A program made the position numbers and the translations under genes. 64,000 nt of DNA from Rhizobium bangladeshense (lineage in GTDB: Bacteria; Pseudomonadota; Alphaproteobacteria; Rhizobiales; Rhizobiaceae), in assembly GCF_017357245.1 (NCBI RefSeq), contig NZ_CP071612.1, positions 3,560,001 to 3,624,000 of the forward strand, read 5' to 3'. Below are positions 45,886 through 56,942 of this stretch, piece after piece. Under the pieces are notes generated by a model, which was not told the origin of the DNA, ran no database searches, and worked only from the letters and a program-made list of their open reading frames with translations. Each line of letters starts with the position of its first letter. Position 1 is the first letter of the stretch.

Positions 45886-48270
45886 ATGGAAAAGCATGTC
45901 TCGACCGCCGCCGCCCTGACCGATGCTGAACTCACCCTGATCGACCGCTATTGGCGGGCGGCCAACTACCTCTCGGTCGGCCAGATCTACCTGCTCGCCA
46001 ATCCGCTGCTGCGCGAGCCGCTGAAACCCGAGCACATCAAGCCCCGCCTGCTCGGTCACTGGGGCACGACACCAGGCCTCAACTTCATTTATGCGCATCT
46101 GAACCGCCTCATCCGCGCCCACGATCTCAATATCATCTACATGTGCGGCCCCGGTCACGGCGGGCCTGGCATGGTCGCCAACACCTATCTCGAAGGTACC
46201 TACAGCGAAATCTATCCCGATATTTCCGAAGACACTGAAGGGATGCGCAGGCTCTTCCGACAATTCTCGTTTCCCGGCGGCATCCCGAGCCATGCGGCGC
46301 CGGAAACGCCGGGATCGATCCATGAAGGCGGCGAACTCGGCTACGCCCTCGTCCACGCCTTTGGCGCTGCCTTCGACAACCCCGACCTGATCGTCGCCTG
46401 CGTCGTCGGAGACGGAGAGGCAGAGACCGGGCCATTGGCCGCCAGCTGGCATTCCAACAAGTTCCTGAATCCCGCCCGCGACGGCGCCGTTCTGCCGATC
46501 CTGCATCTGAACGGCTACAAGATCGCCAATCCGACCATTCTCGGCCGGGCCGGTGACGACGACCTGCGACGTCTCTTCGAAGGCTACGGCTACGAGCCGT
46601 TTTTCGTCGACGGCCACGAGCCAAGCGACATGCATCAGCAGATGGCCTCGACCTTCGACCAGATCTTCGACCGCATCCGCGATATCCAGGTGCAAGCCCG
46701 CAGCGGCGCTGCGAAGGGCTGCCCGCGTTGGCCGATGATCGTGCTGCGCAGCCCCAAGGGCTGGACCGGGCCGAAGGAAGTCGACGGCAAGAAGGTGGAA
46801 GGCTTCTGGCGAGCCCACCAGGTGCCGGTCTCCAATTGCCGCGAGAACGAAAGTCATCGCAAGATTCTCGAAGACTGGATGCGGAGCTACGATCCCGAAG
46901 ACCTGTTCGATGCCGATGGCCGGCTGAAAACCGATCTGCGGGCACTGGCGCCCGTCGGCAACCGCCGCATGGGCGCCAATCCGCATGCCAATGGCGGTTT
47001 GCTGCGCCGGGAACTCAATGTTCCCGATATAGGCGAATATGCGGTTGACGTGGTCAAGCGCGGCAGCGTCGTGGCCCAGTCGACGGAGATCCTCGGCCAT
47101 TACCTGCGCGACACGATGAAACTCAACGCAGAGGCGGCAAACTTCCGCGTCTTCGGCCCCGACGAGACGGAGTCGAACCGCCTCGGCAGCGTCTTCGAGG
47201 TCACGAACCGTGTGTGGATGGAGGATATCGAACCATTTGATGTCCATCTCTCTCGCGATGGACGCGTCATGGAAGTACTTTCGGAACATCTCTGCCAGGG
47301 ATGGCTCGAGGGCTACCTCTTGACCGGCCGGCACGGCCTCTTTTCCTGCTATGAGGCCTTCATCCACATCATCGATTCCATGTTCAACCAGCACGCCAAA
47401 TGGCTGAAGGTGACGCGCGAACTCGAATGGCGGAAGCCGATCTCATCGCTGAACTACTTGCTGACCTCGCATGTCTGGCGCCAGGACCATAACGGCTTCA
47501 GCCACCAGGACCCTGGCTTCGTCGACCTCGTCGCCAACAAGAAAGCCGACATCGTCCGCATCTACCTGCCGCCGGATGCCAACACCCTGCTCTGGGTCGG
47601 CGATCATTGCTTGCGCACCTATGACCGCATCAATGTCATCGTCGCCGGCAAGCAGCCGGAGCCGCAATGGCTGTCGATGGACGAAGCGGTAAAACATTGC
47701 GAAGCCGGTATCGGGATTTGGCACTGGGCAAGCAACGAGGACGACACGATCTCTCCTGATCTCGTCATGGCCTGCGCCGGCGATGTCCCGACGATGGAAA
47801 CGCTCGCCGCCGTCGATCTTCTGCGCAAGGCCATTCCCGAGCTAAAGATCCGGACCGTAAACGTCGTCGACCTATTAGCACTGCAATCCAGGGACCAGCA
47901 TCCGCATGGCCTTTCCGAGGAGGCCTTCGACGCGATCTTCACCACAGATAAGCCGGTTATTTTCGCCTATCACGGCTATCCCTATCTCATTCACCGCCTG
48001 ACCTACAAGCGCACCAACCACGAGAACATCCACGTCCGCGGCTTCGTCGAGGAGGGAACGACGACAACGCCTTTCGACATGACTGTCCTCAACGAACTTG
48101 ACCGCTTTCATCTCGCCATCGAAGCCATCGAGCGGGTGCCGGGCCTGAAGGAGAAGGCGAAAGACGCGCTCGCCGCCTTCCGCGGCAAGCTTGCGGAGCA
48201 TTACGACTACGTCAGAGAGTACGGAGAGGACATGCCGGAGGTGCGGGACTGGACGTGGCCGACGGCGTGA
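45886..48270 (+). CDS. xfp: Xylulose-5-phosphate/fructose-6-phosphate phosphoketolase
   Basis: A 794-residue thiamine-diphosphate enzyme that splits xylulose 5-phosphate (or fructose 6-phosphate) with phosphate into acetyl phosphate and glyceraldehyde 3-phosphate (or erythrose 4-phosphate). [17 protein letters not shown] and the TPP motif [20 protein letters not shown] lie in the first domain; [20 protein letters not shown] and the C-terminal [15 protein letters not shown] are typical. GGGAGAAG precedes ATG 45886. Partner of the upstream acetate kinase. Confidence 0.95.
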   Translation: MEKHVSTAAALTDAELTLIDRYWRAANYLSVGQIYLLANPLLREPLKPEHIKPRLLGHWGTTPGLNFIYAHLNRLIRAHDLNIIYMCGPGHGGPGMVANTYLEGTYSEIYPDISEDTEGMRRLFRQFSFPGGIPSHAAPETPGSIHEGGELGYALVHAFGAAFDNPDLIVACVVGDGEAETGPLAASWHSNKFLNPARDGAVLPILHLNGYKIANPTILGRAGDDDLRRLFEGYGYEPFFVDGHEPSDMHQQMASTFDQIFDRIRDIQVQARSGAAKGCPRWPMIVLRSPKGWTGPKEVDGKKVEGFWRAHQVPVSNCRENESHRKILEDWMRSYDPEDLFDADGRLKTDLRALAPVGNRRMGANPHANGGLLRRELNVPDIGEYAVDVVKRGSVVAQSTEILGHYLRDTMKLNAEAANFRVFGPDETESNRLGSVFEVTNRVWMEDIEPFDVHLSRDGRVMEVLSEHLCQGWLEGYLLTGRHGLFSCYEAFIHIIDSMFNQHAKWLKVTRELEWRKPISSLNYLLTSHVWRQDHNGFSHQDPGFVDLVANKKADIVRIYLPPDANTLLWVGDHCLRTYDRINVIVAGKQPEPQWLSMDEAVKHCEAGIGIWHWASNEDDTISPDLVMACAGDVPTMETLAAVDLLRKAIPELKIRTVNVVDLLALQSRDQHPHGLSEEAFDAIFTTDKPVIFAYHGYPYLIHRLTYKRTNHENIHVRGFVEEGTTTTPFDMTVLNELDRFHLAIEAIERVPGLKEKAKDALAAFRGKLAEHYDYVREYGEDMPEVRDWTWPTA

Positions 48271-48317
48271 GACATCTGCGAGTGACGCGCGACGCGGCAT
48301 AGCCGAATGCCGGAATG

Positions 48318-49208
48318 CTATGCCCGTTCAAGCCGAGCTTTTTCGTTCGTCCGCCAAACCCGTGGCGTTGCGCCGGTGTATTTTAGAAAGAAGCGCGAGA
48401 AATAGGCGGGATCGGCAAAGCCGAGGCGAAATCCGATCTCCTGCACGCTGCCGATCGCAAAGACGAGCTGGCGCTTCGCCTCTTCGATCAGTTTGCCGGC
48501 GATCAGCTCATGCGGGGTTTTTCCTGTCATCGACCGGACGATACGGGTGAGGTGCGTCGGTGAAACTCCAAGTTCCTTGGCGTAAAAGGAAGCGGGCTTG
48601 TGCGATCGAAAATGCTGCTGAATGAGTTCGTTCAGCATGTCCATCCGCCGTTCGTTCTCGTTTGACATAAGCTCATGTGTATCCCCCTCATGGGAAATCC
48701 GCGCCGTCAGTCGCAACGCCAGCCCCACATAGGCGCCCAATACTTCGTTGCGGCCACCGCGGCGGTTTTCGAATTCGTCACCCAGCCTCCTCAGCGTCTG
48801 CATGACGTAGGCAGCCTCCGCATTATCCGGGTCGAGCGGCGTCAGATGCGGCATCGCCAGCCACTCGCCGAGACTGCTTCGCTCGCCCGGGGGATGGCTG
48901 AGATGGGATCTCAAGATGGTGATCACGAGGCCGTCGATATCGCGTGAGAAGCGAAAACCATGGTTGAGCCCAGGGGGAATCGTGATGACTGCGGGCGGAC
49001 GAATGGCATGGCTGTTCTTGCCGAAAATCGCATCGCCCGAACCGGCTTCGATGTACAATATCTGAAAGAAGCTCTCGTGGCGATGAAGCCGAATCTCCCA
49101 TTGATGCAGGCTGCTGCGGGAGCGGATTGTTTCGCAATGCAACCAAAAATCGGGTGATCTCCCGGTATTTTCGCCATAGAGCTCGTACGTCGGTATATGC
49201 CTGCTCAT
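48318..49208 (-). CDS. AraC-family activator, probable pobA regulator (PobR-like)
   Basis: A 296-residue regulator with an N-terminal cupin ligand domain (about 20-120) and a C-terminal double helix-turn-helix (about 195-290: AKELGVSPTHLTRIVRSMTG and IGFRLGFADPAYFSRFFLKY). GGGAGGG precedes ATG 49208. It is divergent from pobA with a 118-bp shared promoter region, the classic arrangement for a 4-hydroxybenzoate-responsive activator. The ligand is inferred from context. Confidence 0.88.
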   Translation of the reverse strand: MSRHIPTYELYGENTGRSPDFWLHCETIRSRSSLHQWEIRLHRHESFFQILYIEAGSGDAIFGKNSHAIRPPAVITIPPGLNHGFRFSRDIDGLVITILRSHLSHPPGERSSLGEWLAMPHLTPLDPDNAEAAYVMQTLRRLGDEFENRRGGRNEVLGAYVGLALRLTARISHEGDTHELMSNENERRMDMLNELIQQHFRSHKPASFYAKELGVSPTHLTRIVRSMTGKTPHELIAGKLIEEAKRQLVFAIGSVQEIGFRLGFADPAYFSRFFLKYTGATPRVWRTNEKARLERA

Positions 49209-49296
49209 CGGCTCCCTCCCCCGCCAATGTTCGATAATTGCAATTTTTCGGCCGGAATGTCCATTGTTGCGGCAATGGCGGCGGGGCAGAATCTAA

Positions 49297-50499
<1,203 letters not shown>

Positions 50500-50678
50500 G
50501 ACGAAGGGGGAAGAAAGCTGCGATACGCCGGTGAACAGCGACAGTCAGGACGACACAGAACCATAACCGGCAAATCATGTGTTTGGGGATTTATTTCATT
50601 TTACATCACCATTTCGCATGACAAGCTAACCTGAAATTCAATACGGCGCTGGAGTACGCCGAAAAGGGAGAGAGAAGA

Positions 50679-51851
50679 ATGAGGAAGCTGTTTCTGGCCG
50701 CCGCCGCGGCTATCGCCATGGGCGCTAGCGCCTATGCCGACACCATCAAGGTCGGCGTCATCGGGCCGTTCTCTGGCCCGTTCGCGCTGCAGGGCAAGAA
50801 CTTCAAGGCCGGCATCGACGCGTATATGGCTGTCAACGGCAACAAGGTCGGCAGCGACACGGTCGAGATCGTCTATCGCGACGTGCCGCAGGCCGATCCA
50901 GCCCAATCGAAGGCACTCGCGCAGGAACTGATCGTCAAGGAAAAGGTCCAGTATCTCGCCGGCTTCTATTTCACCCCCGACGCCATGGCGGTGACGCCGA
51001 TCCTGAAGCAGGGCAACGTGCCGATGGTCATCATGAACGCCGCCACCTCGGCGATCGTCACCAAGAGCCCGCTCGTCGTACGCACCTCGTTTACAACATG
51101 GCAGACCTCGACGCCGATCGCCAAGGTTGCCTTCGACGCCGGCGTCAAGAAGGTGATTTCGGTCGTCAGCGATTACGGGCCGGGTATCGACGCCGAGAAT
51201 GCGTTCAAGGCCGGTTTCGAGAAGACCGGCGGTGAGGTGGTCGAGGCGATCCGCATGCCGCTCGCGACCAACGACTTCAGCCCGATCATGCAGCGCATCA
51301 AGGATTCCGGCGCCGAGGGCGTCTTCGCCTTCCTGCCATCGGGCCCGACGACGCTTGGCTTCGTCAAGGCTTATAACGAGAACGGCTTAAAGGCCGCCGG
51401 CATCAAGTTCTTCGCGCCTGGTGACCTGACGCAGGAATCCGATCTGCCGGCCCTCGGCGATGCCGCACTCGGCATCCAGACGACGTTCCACTATGCCGTT
51501 TCGCACGACTCGCCGGAGAACAAGGCCTTCGTCGATGCTGCCGCCAAGGCGATCGGCAACAAGGCCGAACTCTCCTTCCCCGCGGTCAGCGCCTATGACG
51601 GCATGTATGTCATCTACAAGATGATCGAGGCGACCGGCGGCAAACAGGATGCTGAGAAGGCCGTCGATGCGGTGAAGGGTCTTGCCTGGGTAAGCCCGCG
51701 CGGTCCGGTGTCGATCGATCCGGAAAGCCGCCATATCACGCAGAACATCTATCTGCGCGAAGTCACCAAGGCCGATGACGGAACCTACATCAACAAGGAA
51801 ATCCAGACGTTCGAGAAGCAGGGCGATCCGGGCCTTGCGGCGGCCAAATAA
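50679..51851 (+). CDS. Liv-type ABC transporter substrate-binding protein (aromatic acid candidate)
   Basis: A 390-residue periplasmic protein. The signal peptide is about residues 1-21 (MRKLFLAAAAAIAMGASAYA), followed by a LivK-type two-lobe fold (VGVIGPFSGPFALQGKNFKA; VVSDYGPGIDAENAF). GGGAGAG precedes ATG 50679. Starts a five-gene importer operon 180 bp after pobA. Members of this family in Rhodopseudomonas and other soil bacteria bind aromatic acids; position next to pobA suggests 4-hydroxybenzoate or a related compound rather than leucine. Confidence 0.9.
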   Translation: MRKLFLAAAAAIAMGASAYADTIKVGVIGPFSGPFALQGKNFKAGIDAYMAVNGNKVGSDTVEIVYRDVPQADPAQSKALAQELIVKEKVQYLAGFYFTPDAMAVTPILKQGNVPMVIMNAATSAIVTKSPLVVRTSFTTWQTSTPIAKVAFDAGVKKVISVVSDYGPGIDAENAFKAGFEKTGGEVVEAIRMPLATNDFSPIMQRIKDSGAEGVFAFLPSGPTTLGFVKAYNENGLKAAGIKFFAPGDLTQESDLPALGDAALGIQTTFHYAVSHDSPENKAFVDAAAKAIGNKAELSFPAVSAYDGMYVIYKMIEATGGKQDAEKAVDAVKGLAWVSPRGPVSIDPESRHITQNIYLREVTKADDGTYINKEIQTFEKQGDPGLAAAK

Positions 51852-51917
51852 ATCGAGCCTCAGAACCTGCGGCGGGCTTGGACATCAGAGGCCCGTTGCA
51901 TTGAAGTGGGTATTTCC

Positions 51918-52781
51918 ATGCAGACAGTCTTCAGCATAGCCGTCGACGCGCTTGCCTATGGCATGGTGCTCTTCGTGATATCGATCGGACTATCCGTCAC
52001 CATGGGGCTGATGCGTGTCGTCAACCTGGCGCACGGCGCCTTCGCCATGATCGGAGGCTATATAGCCTCCTATGCCGCACGCGACCTCGGCCTTGGTTAT
52101 GCGGTCGCGGTCGTCGCCGCCGTCGTCGCCACCATCATCATCGCGATCCCGCTCGAGCGTTTTCTATACCGCCGCATCTATGGCGCCCCTGAATTGACCC
52201 AGGTGCTGATGACCATCGGAATCACCTTCTGCATCATTGGCATTGCAAACTACGCAATGGGACCGACGCTGAAAACCATACCGCTTCCCGGTGCCCTGCA
52301 GGGCTCTGCCGATCTCGGCTTTCGCACTATTCCCATTCACCGGCTTTTCGCGATCCTTTGCGGGCTCGCCGTTGCACTCGCGCTCTGGTTCGCAATCGAG
52401 AGAACCAGCTTCGGCGTCAAACTGCGTGCCTCCGTGGATGATGCGGCGATGGCTGCGGCACTCGGCGTGCGTACCGAAATCATCTATGCGGTGAGCTTTG
52501 CCGTCGCAGTCGGGCTTGCCGCTTTCGGCGGCGTGGTCGGGGCCGAACTCCTGCCGGTCGAACCCTATTACGCGCTGCGATACATGGTCACCTTCCTGGT
52601 CGTGGTTTCGGTCGGCGGCGCTGGTTCCATTCCGGGAGCGCTGATCGCCTGCCTGTTGCTCGGAGCAATTGACACGACGGGACGATATCTGATGCCGGAA
52701 TTCGGTGAATTCTTCTTCTACCTCGCCGTGATTGCCATCATCTGCGTCTTCCCGCGCGGCCTTGCCGGAAGGATGAAATGA
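51918..52781 (+). CDS. Liv-type ABC transporter permease (LivH-like)
   Basis: A 287-residue permease with about eight helices and the LivH motif GLSVTMGLMRVVNLAHGAFA near residues 23-42; RASVDDAAMAAALGV is the ATPase-contact loop. ATG 51918 is chosen with AAGTGGG 7 nt upstream; GTG 51906 would add four residues. It ends one base before the LivM-like gene. Confidence 0.9.
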   Translation: MQTVFSIAVDALAYGMVLFVISIGLSVTMGLMRVVNLAHGAFAMIGGYIASYAARDLGLGYAVAVVAAVVATIIIAIPLERFLYRRIYGAPELTQVLMTIGITFCIIGIANYAMGPTLKTIPLPGALQGSADLGFRTIPIHRLFAILCGLAVALALWFAIERTSFGVKLRASVDDAAMAAALGVRTEIIYAVSFAVAVGLAAFGGVVGAELLPVEPYYALRYMVTFLVVVSVGGAGSIPGALIACLLLGAIDTTGRYLMPEFGEFFFYLAVIAIICVFPRGLAGRMK

Positions 52782-52782
52782 G

Positions 52783-53784
52783 ATGGCGCTTGTCATGAAC
52801 AGCGAAAACGAACGTGTCCAGCATCAGCGCAGCTTCAGCGGCGATCTCGTCGGAATAACAGCCATCATGGCCATCGGCGCGATCGGCTACTTCGCGTTAC
52901 CCGACAATCTCGCGCTCTTGACGCGGATGATCACGATCGCCCTGCTCGTCCTGTCGCTCGACCTTGTTACCGGTTATTGCGGCGTCGCCACGCTCGGCCA
53001 TGCCGCGCTCTTCGGCTCCGGCGCCTATGCCGCCGGGATCTTATCGGCGCATTACGGCATTAACGACCCGCTGCTGATGATGCTTGCCGGCGTTGCTGCC
53101 GGTGCGATTGGCGGACTGCTGTCGGGCGCAATCATCCTGCGCGCACATGGATTGCCGCAGCTCGTACTATCGATCGCCCTCATCCACCTCTTCCATGAAT
53201 TCGCCAACAAGGCCTCGTCCTGGACGGGAGGCAGTGATGGGCTTTCCGGCATCGCGCCGGACCCGATCTTCGGGCTTTTCGAATTCGACCTCTACAGTCA
53301 AACCGCCTTCTTCTTCGGAATGGCACTGCTGTTGATCGTCTTCGTGCTGCTGCGATGGCTGGTTCGCTCGCCCTTCGGCATGCTCTGCCGCGGCATCCGG
53401 CAAGATCCGCTGCGCATCCGCGCCATGGGTGGCTCGCCGAAGGCGGCCTTCATCAGGATGTACGTCATCTCCGGCGCCGTTGCCGGTGTCGGCGGCGCTC
53501 TGAATGCAATCTCGACCCAGGTCGTTGGCCTCGACAGCCTGTCCTTCACCCAATCGGCGGAGGCGCTGGTCATGCTCGTGCTCGGCGGCACCGGCTCCCT
53601 CTTCGGCGCACTCTCCGGCACCGTCATCTTCATACTCTTCGAGGATTACGTCTCCGCCGCCAATCCCTTCCACTGGCTGACCATGGTCGGGGCGCTGCTG
53701 ATCGCCGTCGTGCTGTTTGCGCCGAAAGGCCTGTTCGGCACGACTGCCGCCTTCGTCAGCCGCCGGAAGGAAGCGCGCGCATGA
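52783..53784 (+). CDS. Liv-type ABC transporter permease (LivM-like)
   Basis: A 333-residue permease with about nine helices. The typical segments are LVTGYCGVATLGHAALFGSG and CRGIRQDPLRIRAMGGSPKA (contact loop), with a C-terminal gate. GGAAGG lies upstream of ATG 52783. Its stop overlaps the LivG-like start as ATGA. Confidence 0.9.
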   Translation: MALVMNSENERVQHQRSFSGDLVGITAIMAIGAIGYFALPDNLALLTRMITIALLVLSLDLVTGYCGVATLGHAALFGSGAYAAGILSAHYGINDPLLMMLAGVAAGAIGGLLSGAIILRAHGLPQLVLSIALIHLFHEFANKASSWTGGSDGLSGIAPDPIFGLFEFDLYSQTAFFFGMALLLIVFVLLRWLVRSPFGMLCRGIRQDPLRIRAMGGSPKAAFIRMYVISGAVAGVGGALNAISTQVVGLDSLSFTQSAEALVMLVLGGTGSLFGALSGTVIFILFEDYVSAANPFHWLTMVGALLIAVVLFAPKGLFGTTAAFVSRRKEARA

Positions 53785-54545
53785 GCCCGGTCTTCGAAGT
53801 CTCCAACCTCAGGAAAGCCTTCGGCGGCCTGGCCGTCACCAACGATGTCTCGCTGGCGATGGCGCCGGGCGATCGCATCGCGCTGATCGGTCCGAACGGC
53901 GCCGGCAAGACCACCTTCGTCAACCTCGTCACCGGCAATCTTTCTCCGGACTCCGGCGAGGTTCGCCTCGGCGGCGAGGCGGTGACGAGGATCGATGCGA
54001 TCGGGAGGGTCAAGCGCGGCCTCGTGCGGTCCTTTCAGGTGACGCGGCTTTTCCAGGACATGACACCCGCAGAACATGTGGGACTTGCGGTCCTTCAACG
54101 CGACGGAAAGACTAAGCGGATGTTCGGAAATTTCCTCGCGATGTCTGAGGTGATGGCAGAGGTCGACGAACTCTTGGGAAAACTCGGGCTGGCGTCGCTG
54201 ATGCATCGCAGGGTGAGCGAGATAGCCTATGGCCAGCAACGGCTGCTCGAAATCGCGGTGGCGCTGGCGCTGAAGCCGAAGGTGCTGCTGCTGGACGAGC
54301 CGGCTGCCGGCGTGCCGCAGAGTGATACCGGCCGTATCGAGCAGGCGCTTGCCGACCTTCCCGGCGATCTCGCCGTGCTGATGATCGAACACGACATGGA
54401 TCTCGTCTTCCGCTTCGCCAAACGCGTCATCGTACTTGCGGCGGGCGCAATCATCTTCGATGGCCTGCCAGCCGACGTCACCAAGGATGCGCGCGTGCGC
54501 GAGGCCTATCTCGGGAGTTATGCCAATGCCAGCCCTGTCGCTTGA
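53781..54545 (+). CDS. Liv-type ABC transporter ATPase (LivG-like)
   Basis: A 254-residue ATPase. Walker A is GPNGAGKTT (about 37-45), the signature region is ISEIAYGQQRLLEIAVALA, and Walker B is VLLLDEPAAGVP. The signature reads YGQQR, the usual LivG variant. ATG 53781 overlaps the LivM stop; the longer frame upstream is a shadow of that gene. The end overlaps the LivF-like start by 20 nt. Confidence 0.92.
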   Translation: MSPVFEVSNLRKAFGGLAVTNDVSLAMAPGDRIALIGPNGAGKTTFVNLVTGNLSPDSGEVRLGGEAVTRIDAIGRVKRGLVRSFQVTRLFQDMTPAEHVGLAVLQRDGKTKRMFGNFLAMSEVMAEVDELLGKLGLASLMHRRVSEIAYGQQRLLEIAVALALKPKVLLLDEPAAGVPQSDTGRIEQALADLPGDLAVLMIEHDMDLVFRFAKRVIVLAAGAIIFDGLPADVTKDARVREAYLGSYANASPVA

Positions 54546-55242
54546 GGTCGACAATCTCTCGGCCGGATACGGGCCGACGCGGGTGCTCGAAGGTATCTCC
54601 CTCTCCGTCTCGGCAGGCGCCCGCCTTGCCGTGCTCGGCCGCAACGGCATGGGCAAGACCACGCTCCTGGCAACCCTTGCCGGCCAGACCAGGAGATATG
54701 AAGGCCAGATCCGCCTCGGCGGCTCGGATGTCTCCGCAGCACCGAGCGCAACGCGCGCCCGTAAGGGTCTCGGTTATGTGCCTCAGACACGCTGCGTCTT
54801 TCCGACGCTGACGGTCGAAGAGAACCTTTTCGTCGGCCTGAAGGGGCGGCCGAAGACGGCGCTGGAGGAAGCCTATACCCTGTTCCCGCGACTGAAGGAG
54901 CGCCGCCGCAACCTCGGCAACCAGCTCTCCGGCGGCGAGCAGCAGATGCTTTCAACGGCCCGCACCATTCTCGGCCTGCCTTCCGTTCTGCTGCTCGACG
55001 AGCCGCTCGAGGGCCTTGCGCCTGTCATTTGCGAGGAACTGATGGCCGCCTTCGCCGATCTTGCCAAAAAAGGCGATATGACCATCCTTCTTGTCGAGCA
55101 GCGCATTCAGAGCGCGCTCGATTTTGCCGATCAAGTCATCATCCTCGAACGAGGGCGGCTGGCCTGGACGGGAACGCCGGAAACTCTGGCCAGAGATCAG
55201 CAGGCCCTTGAGCGCCTGCTCGGCGTCGGCGGCCTTCATTGA
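54526..55242 (+). CDS. Liv-type ABC transporter ATPase (LivF-like)
   Basis: A 238-residue ATPase. Walker A is GRNGMGKTT (about 36-44), the signature is LSGGEQQMLSTART and Walker B VLLLDEPLEGLAP. ATG 54526 has GGGAG 8 nt upstream and lies within the end of the LivG gene. Completes the five-component importer next to pobA. A small hairpin (GATCGGC/GCCGATC, 55258-55274) follows but without a T tract. Confidence 0.92.
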   Translation: MPALSLEVDNLSAGYGPTRVLEGISLSVSAGARLAVLGRNGMGKTTLLATLAGQTRRYEGQIRLGGSDVSAAPSATRARKGLGYVPQTRCVFPTLTVEENLFVGLKGRPKTALEEAYTLFPRLKERRRNLGNQLSGGEQQMLSTARTILGLPSVLLLDEPLEGLAPVICEELMAAFADLAKKGDMTILLVEQRIQSALDFADQVIILERGRLAWTGTPETLARDQQALERLLGVGGLH

Positions 55243-55546
55243 CATGCGCTGAAGAACGATCGGCGCTGCCGATCAAATCAAGTTCAGCTTCAGTCTGCGA
55301 GGAGCGCAGAACAACAGATACAATATATCGTCATGATGACGTCATCGGTTACGCGGCATTATTATCCCGCCGTCGATTTATCCTTGCGAAATAATCGGCA
55401 GCGATCTCTGTGTTTGACTAGTGAGCTGCAGATATCTGGATCCACGCGATCTGACCTGTAGAGTTGATCGCCGGACCGGTCATTTTTCGTTGCCAGACAC
55501 TCGATAGAGTTGCATAGTCCGACAACACATTAGACGGGAGGGAGAG
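55243..55546. other. 304-bp intergenic region with overlapping palindromes
   Basis: Holds the weak hairpin 55258-55274 after the importer operon and, at 55329-55346, two overlapping perfect palindromes: CGTCATGATGACG (55329-55341) and GATGACGTCATC (55335-55346). These look like a dimer operator with alternative registers about 200 bp upstream of the cadherin-like gene. No coding region is supported here. GGGAGGG just before 55547 is the next gene's ribosome site. Confidence 0.5.
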
Positions 55547-56374
55547 ATGGCAAATCACAAGCCGTTCGCAGGCGACGTATACTTGCCTGTTTTCGATATC
55601 AACGATCCAATCAGCGGCGACATTCTTGAGAATTCCTACGATACCGACGGAGATCAGCTGCGCCTGAATTTCGTCAACGGACAGCGGATCAAGCAGCCGG
55701 CGGATGCGGACGATCCCGCTACGACGACGATCATCGAAGGCAAATACGGCACGCTCACCATCAGCTCCGACGGTAGCTACACCTATGCGCTCGACTATTC
55801 AAAGCCGGAGGTGGCGGCGCTCGGGCCTGGAGATCAACTCGTCGATCAGTTCAACTTCAAGATTTCCGACGGCAAGGGCGCAACCGACTTCGGGCTGCTC
55901 AACATCGCGGTCGATCTGCCGGAACGCGGCGATGTCTTCGTCAGTTTCGAGGACGTCGGCAATCACGACTTCCCGACAGGCTACAAGGGCTTCGACTGGG
56001 GCGCCTGGCGTGACGGCGACGACGCGACCGTGCGCGAGGAGACCGACGGCAATCACTACCTGTCGGGCGGCGTCTTCTGGACGCCGATCTACTCGGCCGA
56101 TGGCGGCCCCTTCCAGATCAAGCAGTTCGAAGTCGCGAACGGAACTTCCGACTATGACAACGTCCTGACGATCGAAGGCCGGCTGAACGACACCATCGTC
56201 TTCTCCACCACCATGACCATAACCGCCGACAGCATCGACGATCCCCAGCTGATTGATCTCAGTGCCTACGGCAACATTGATTATCTCCTGCTCGACAGTG
56301 AACCGATCGTCACAGAGAACAGCGGCCCCGATTATTTCGGCGCGCAATACGACAATTTTTACTTTGTCGTTTGA
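55547..56374 (+). CDS. Cadherin-like (VCBS-type) domain protein, Rap-like secreted candidate
   Basis: A 275-residue acidic protein. Residues ~10-120 form one VCBS/cadherin-like domain (ISGDILENSYDTDGDQLRL; GTLTISSDGSYTYALDY; FNFKISDGKGATDFGLLNI). Residues ~125-275 form a beta-rich domain with FEDVGNHDFPTGYKGFDWG resembling secreted jelly-roll modules. No signal peptide, which fits type I secretion as for Rap adhesins of R. leguminosarum that carry cadherin-like domains; no transporter or GGxGxD nonapeptide repeats are nearby. GGGAGGG precedes ATG 55547. Confidence 0.7.
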   Translation: MANHKPFAGDVYLPVFDINDPISGDILENSYDTDGDQLRLNFVNGQRIKQPADADDPATTTIIEGKYGTLTISSDGSYTYALDYSKPEVAALGPGDQLVDQFNFKISDGKGATDFGLLNIAVDLPERGDVFVSFEDVGNHDFPTGYKGFDWGAWRDGDDATVREETDGNHYLSGGVFWTPIYSADGGPFQIKQFEVANGTSDYDNVLTIEGRLNDTIVFSTTMTITADSIDDPQLIDLSAYGNIDYLLLDSEPIVTENSGPDYFGAQYDNFYFVV

Positions 56375-56513
56375 GCGATGGAGAAAGAGCATCTTTCCGA
56401 GCGCGTACCGCAGCGGCTGTCCAATAGCGATTTCTTGCGATAGCTGATCGACCTGGGCCCTGTTAGCATCAGATCGTCCGAGGAGGGACGATTTTGCTGG
56501 GGTGGAGGAAATG

Positions 56514-56642
56514 ATGCAGACAATCGGGATCAGGTTAGCGGCGGTCATGTTCTCGCTGGCCGCATGGGCGATTATTATCGCTGCCGCATCCCATCTTTGG
56601 GCGATGAGGATGCCGATATTGCATTTGGCGCTCTACAGATAG
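56514..56642 (+). CDS. 42-residue single-helix hypothetical membrane protein
   Basis: A short frame beginning MQTIGIRLAAVMFSLAAW with one hydrophobic helix (about 8-30) and a basic tail. GGAGG (56504-56508) sits 5 nt before ATG 56514; an ATG at 56511 is too close to it. Composition and ribosome site suggest a real small membrane protein, but no family is recognised. It lies alone 140 bp after the cadherin-like gene. Confidence 0.45.
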   Translation: MQTIGIRLAAVMFSLAAWAIIIAAASHLWAMRMPILHLALYR

Positions 56643-56942
56643 CTGTTGTCGGCGTAGCGGAAATCTTGAGGCTGAACTGTTTTGTCCTCTCGCCGCTATG
56701 TTTGGTGCTGGGACATGCTACCGCGCCGGCCGGAACAGGCTCAACACCGCCGCCACAGTCGCAAATTCTTCAATGTGTGCGCGGCTTGAGAGATAGGTGA
56801 CGTTCTGCACCGGAGACATGTCGGATATCGATCTGGAACAGAGGACATTGCAAACCATCGACAACCCGTTCGGCACGAGGTTGTCACCCATGTCTTAGGT
56901 ACAATCTGTTACCTATGTCTCCGGTATGGACATTGAAGGAGA
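56643..56942. repeat. Insertion-sequence end fragments next to tRNA-Met
   Basis: No gene is supported in these 300 bp. Near the right end, ACCCATGTCT (56886-56895) and ACCTATGTCT (56911-56920) are copies at 25-bp spacing. ACCGGAGACATG (56809-56820) is an inverted match (11 of 12) to TATGTCTCCGGT (56914-56925). These sequences resemble terminal repeats of rhizobial insertion sequences; no transposase gene remains. The last repeat ends about 20 bp from the tRNA 3' end. Confidence 0.45.

Noticed and set aside
45625..47394. Minus-strand frame of 589 codons
   Set aside because: Antisense shadow of acetate kinase and phosphoketolase; no motif or ribosome site.
56718..56819. 33-codon minus-strand frame starting MSPVQNVTYLSS
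   Set aside because: No ribosome site, lies within insertion-sequence-like fragments; may be a remnant but not supportable as a gene.
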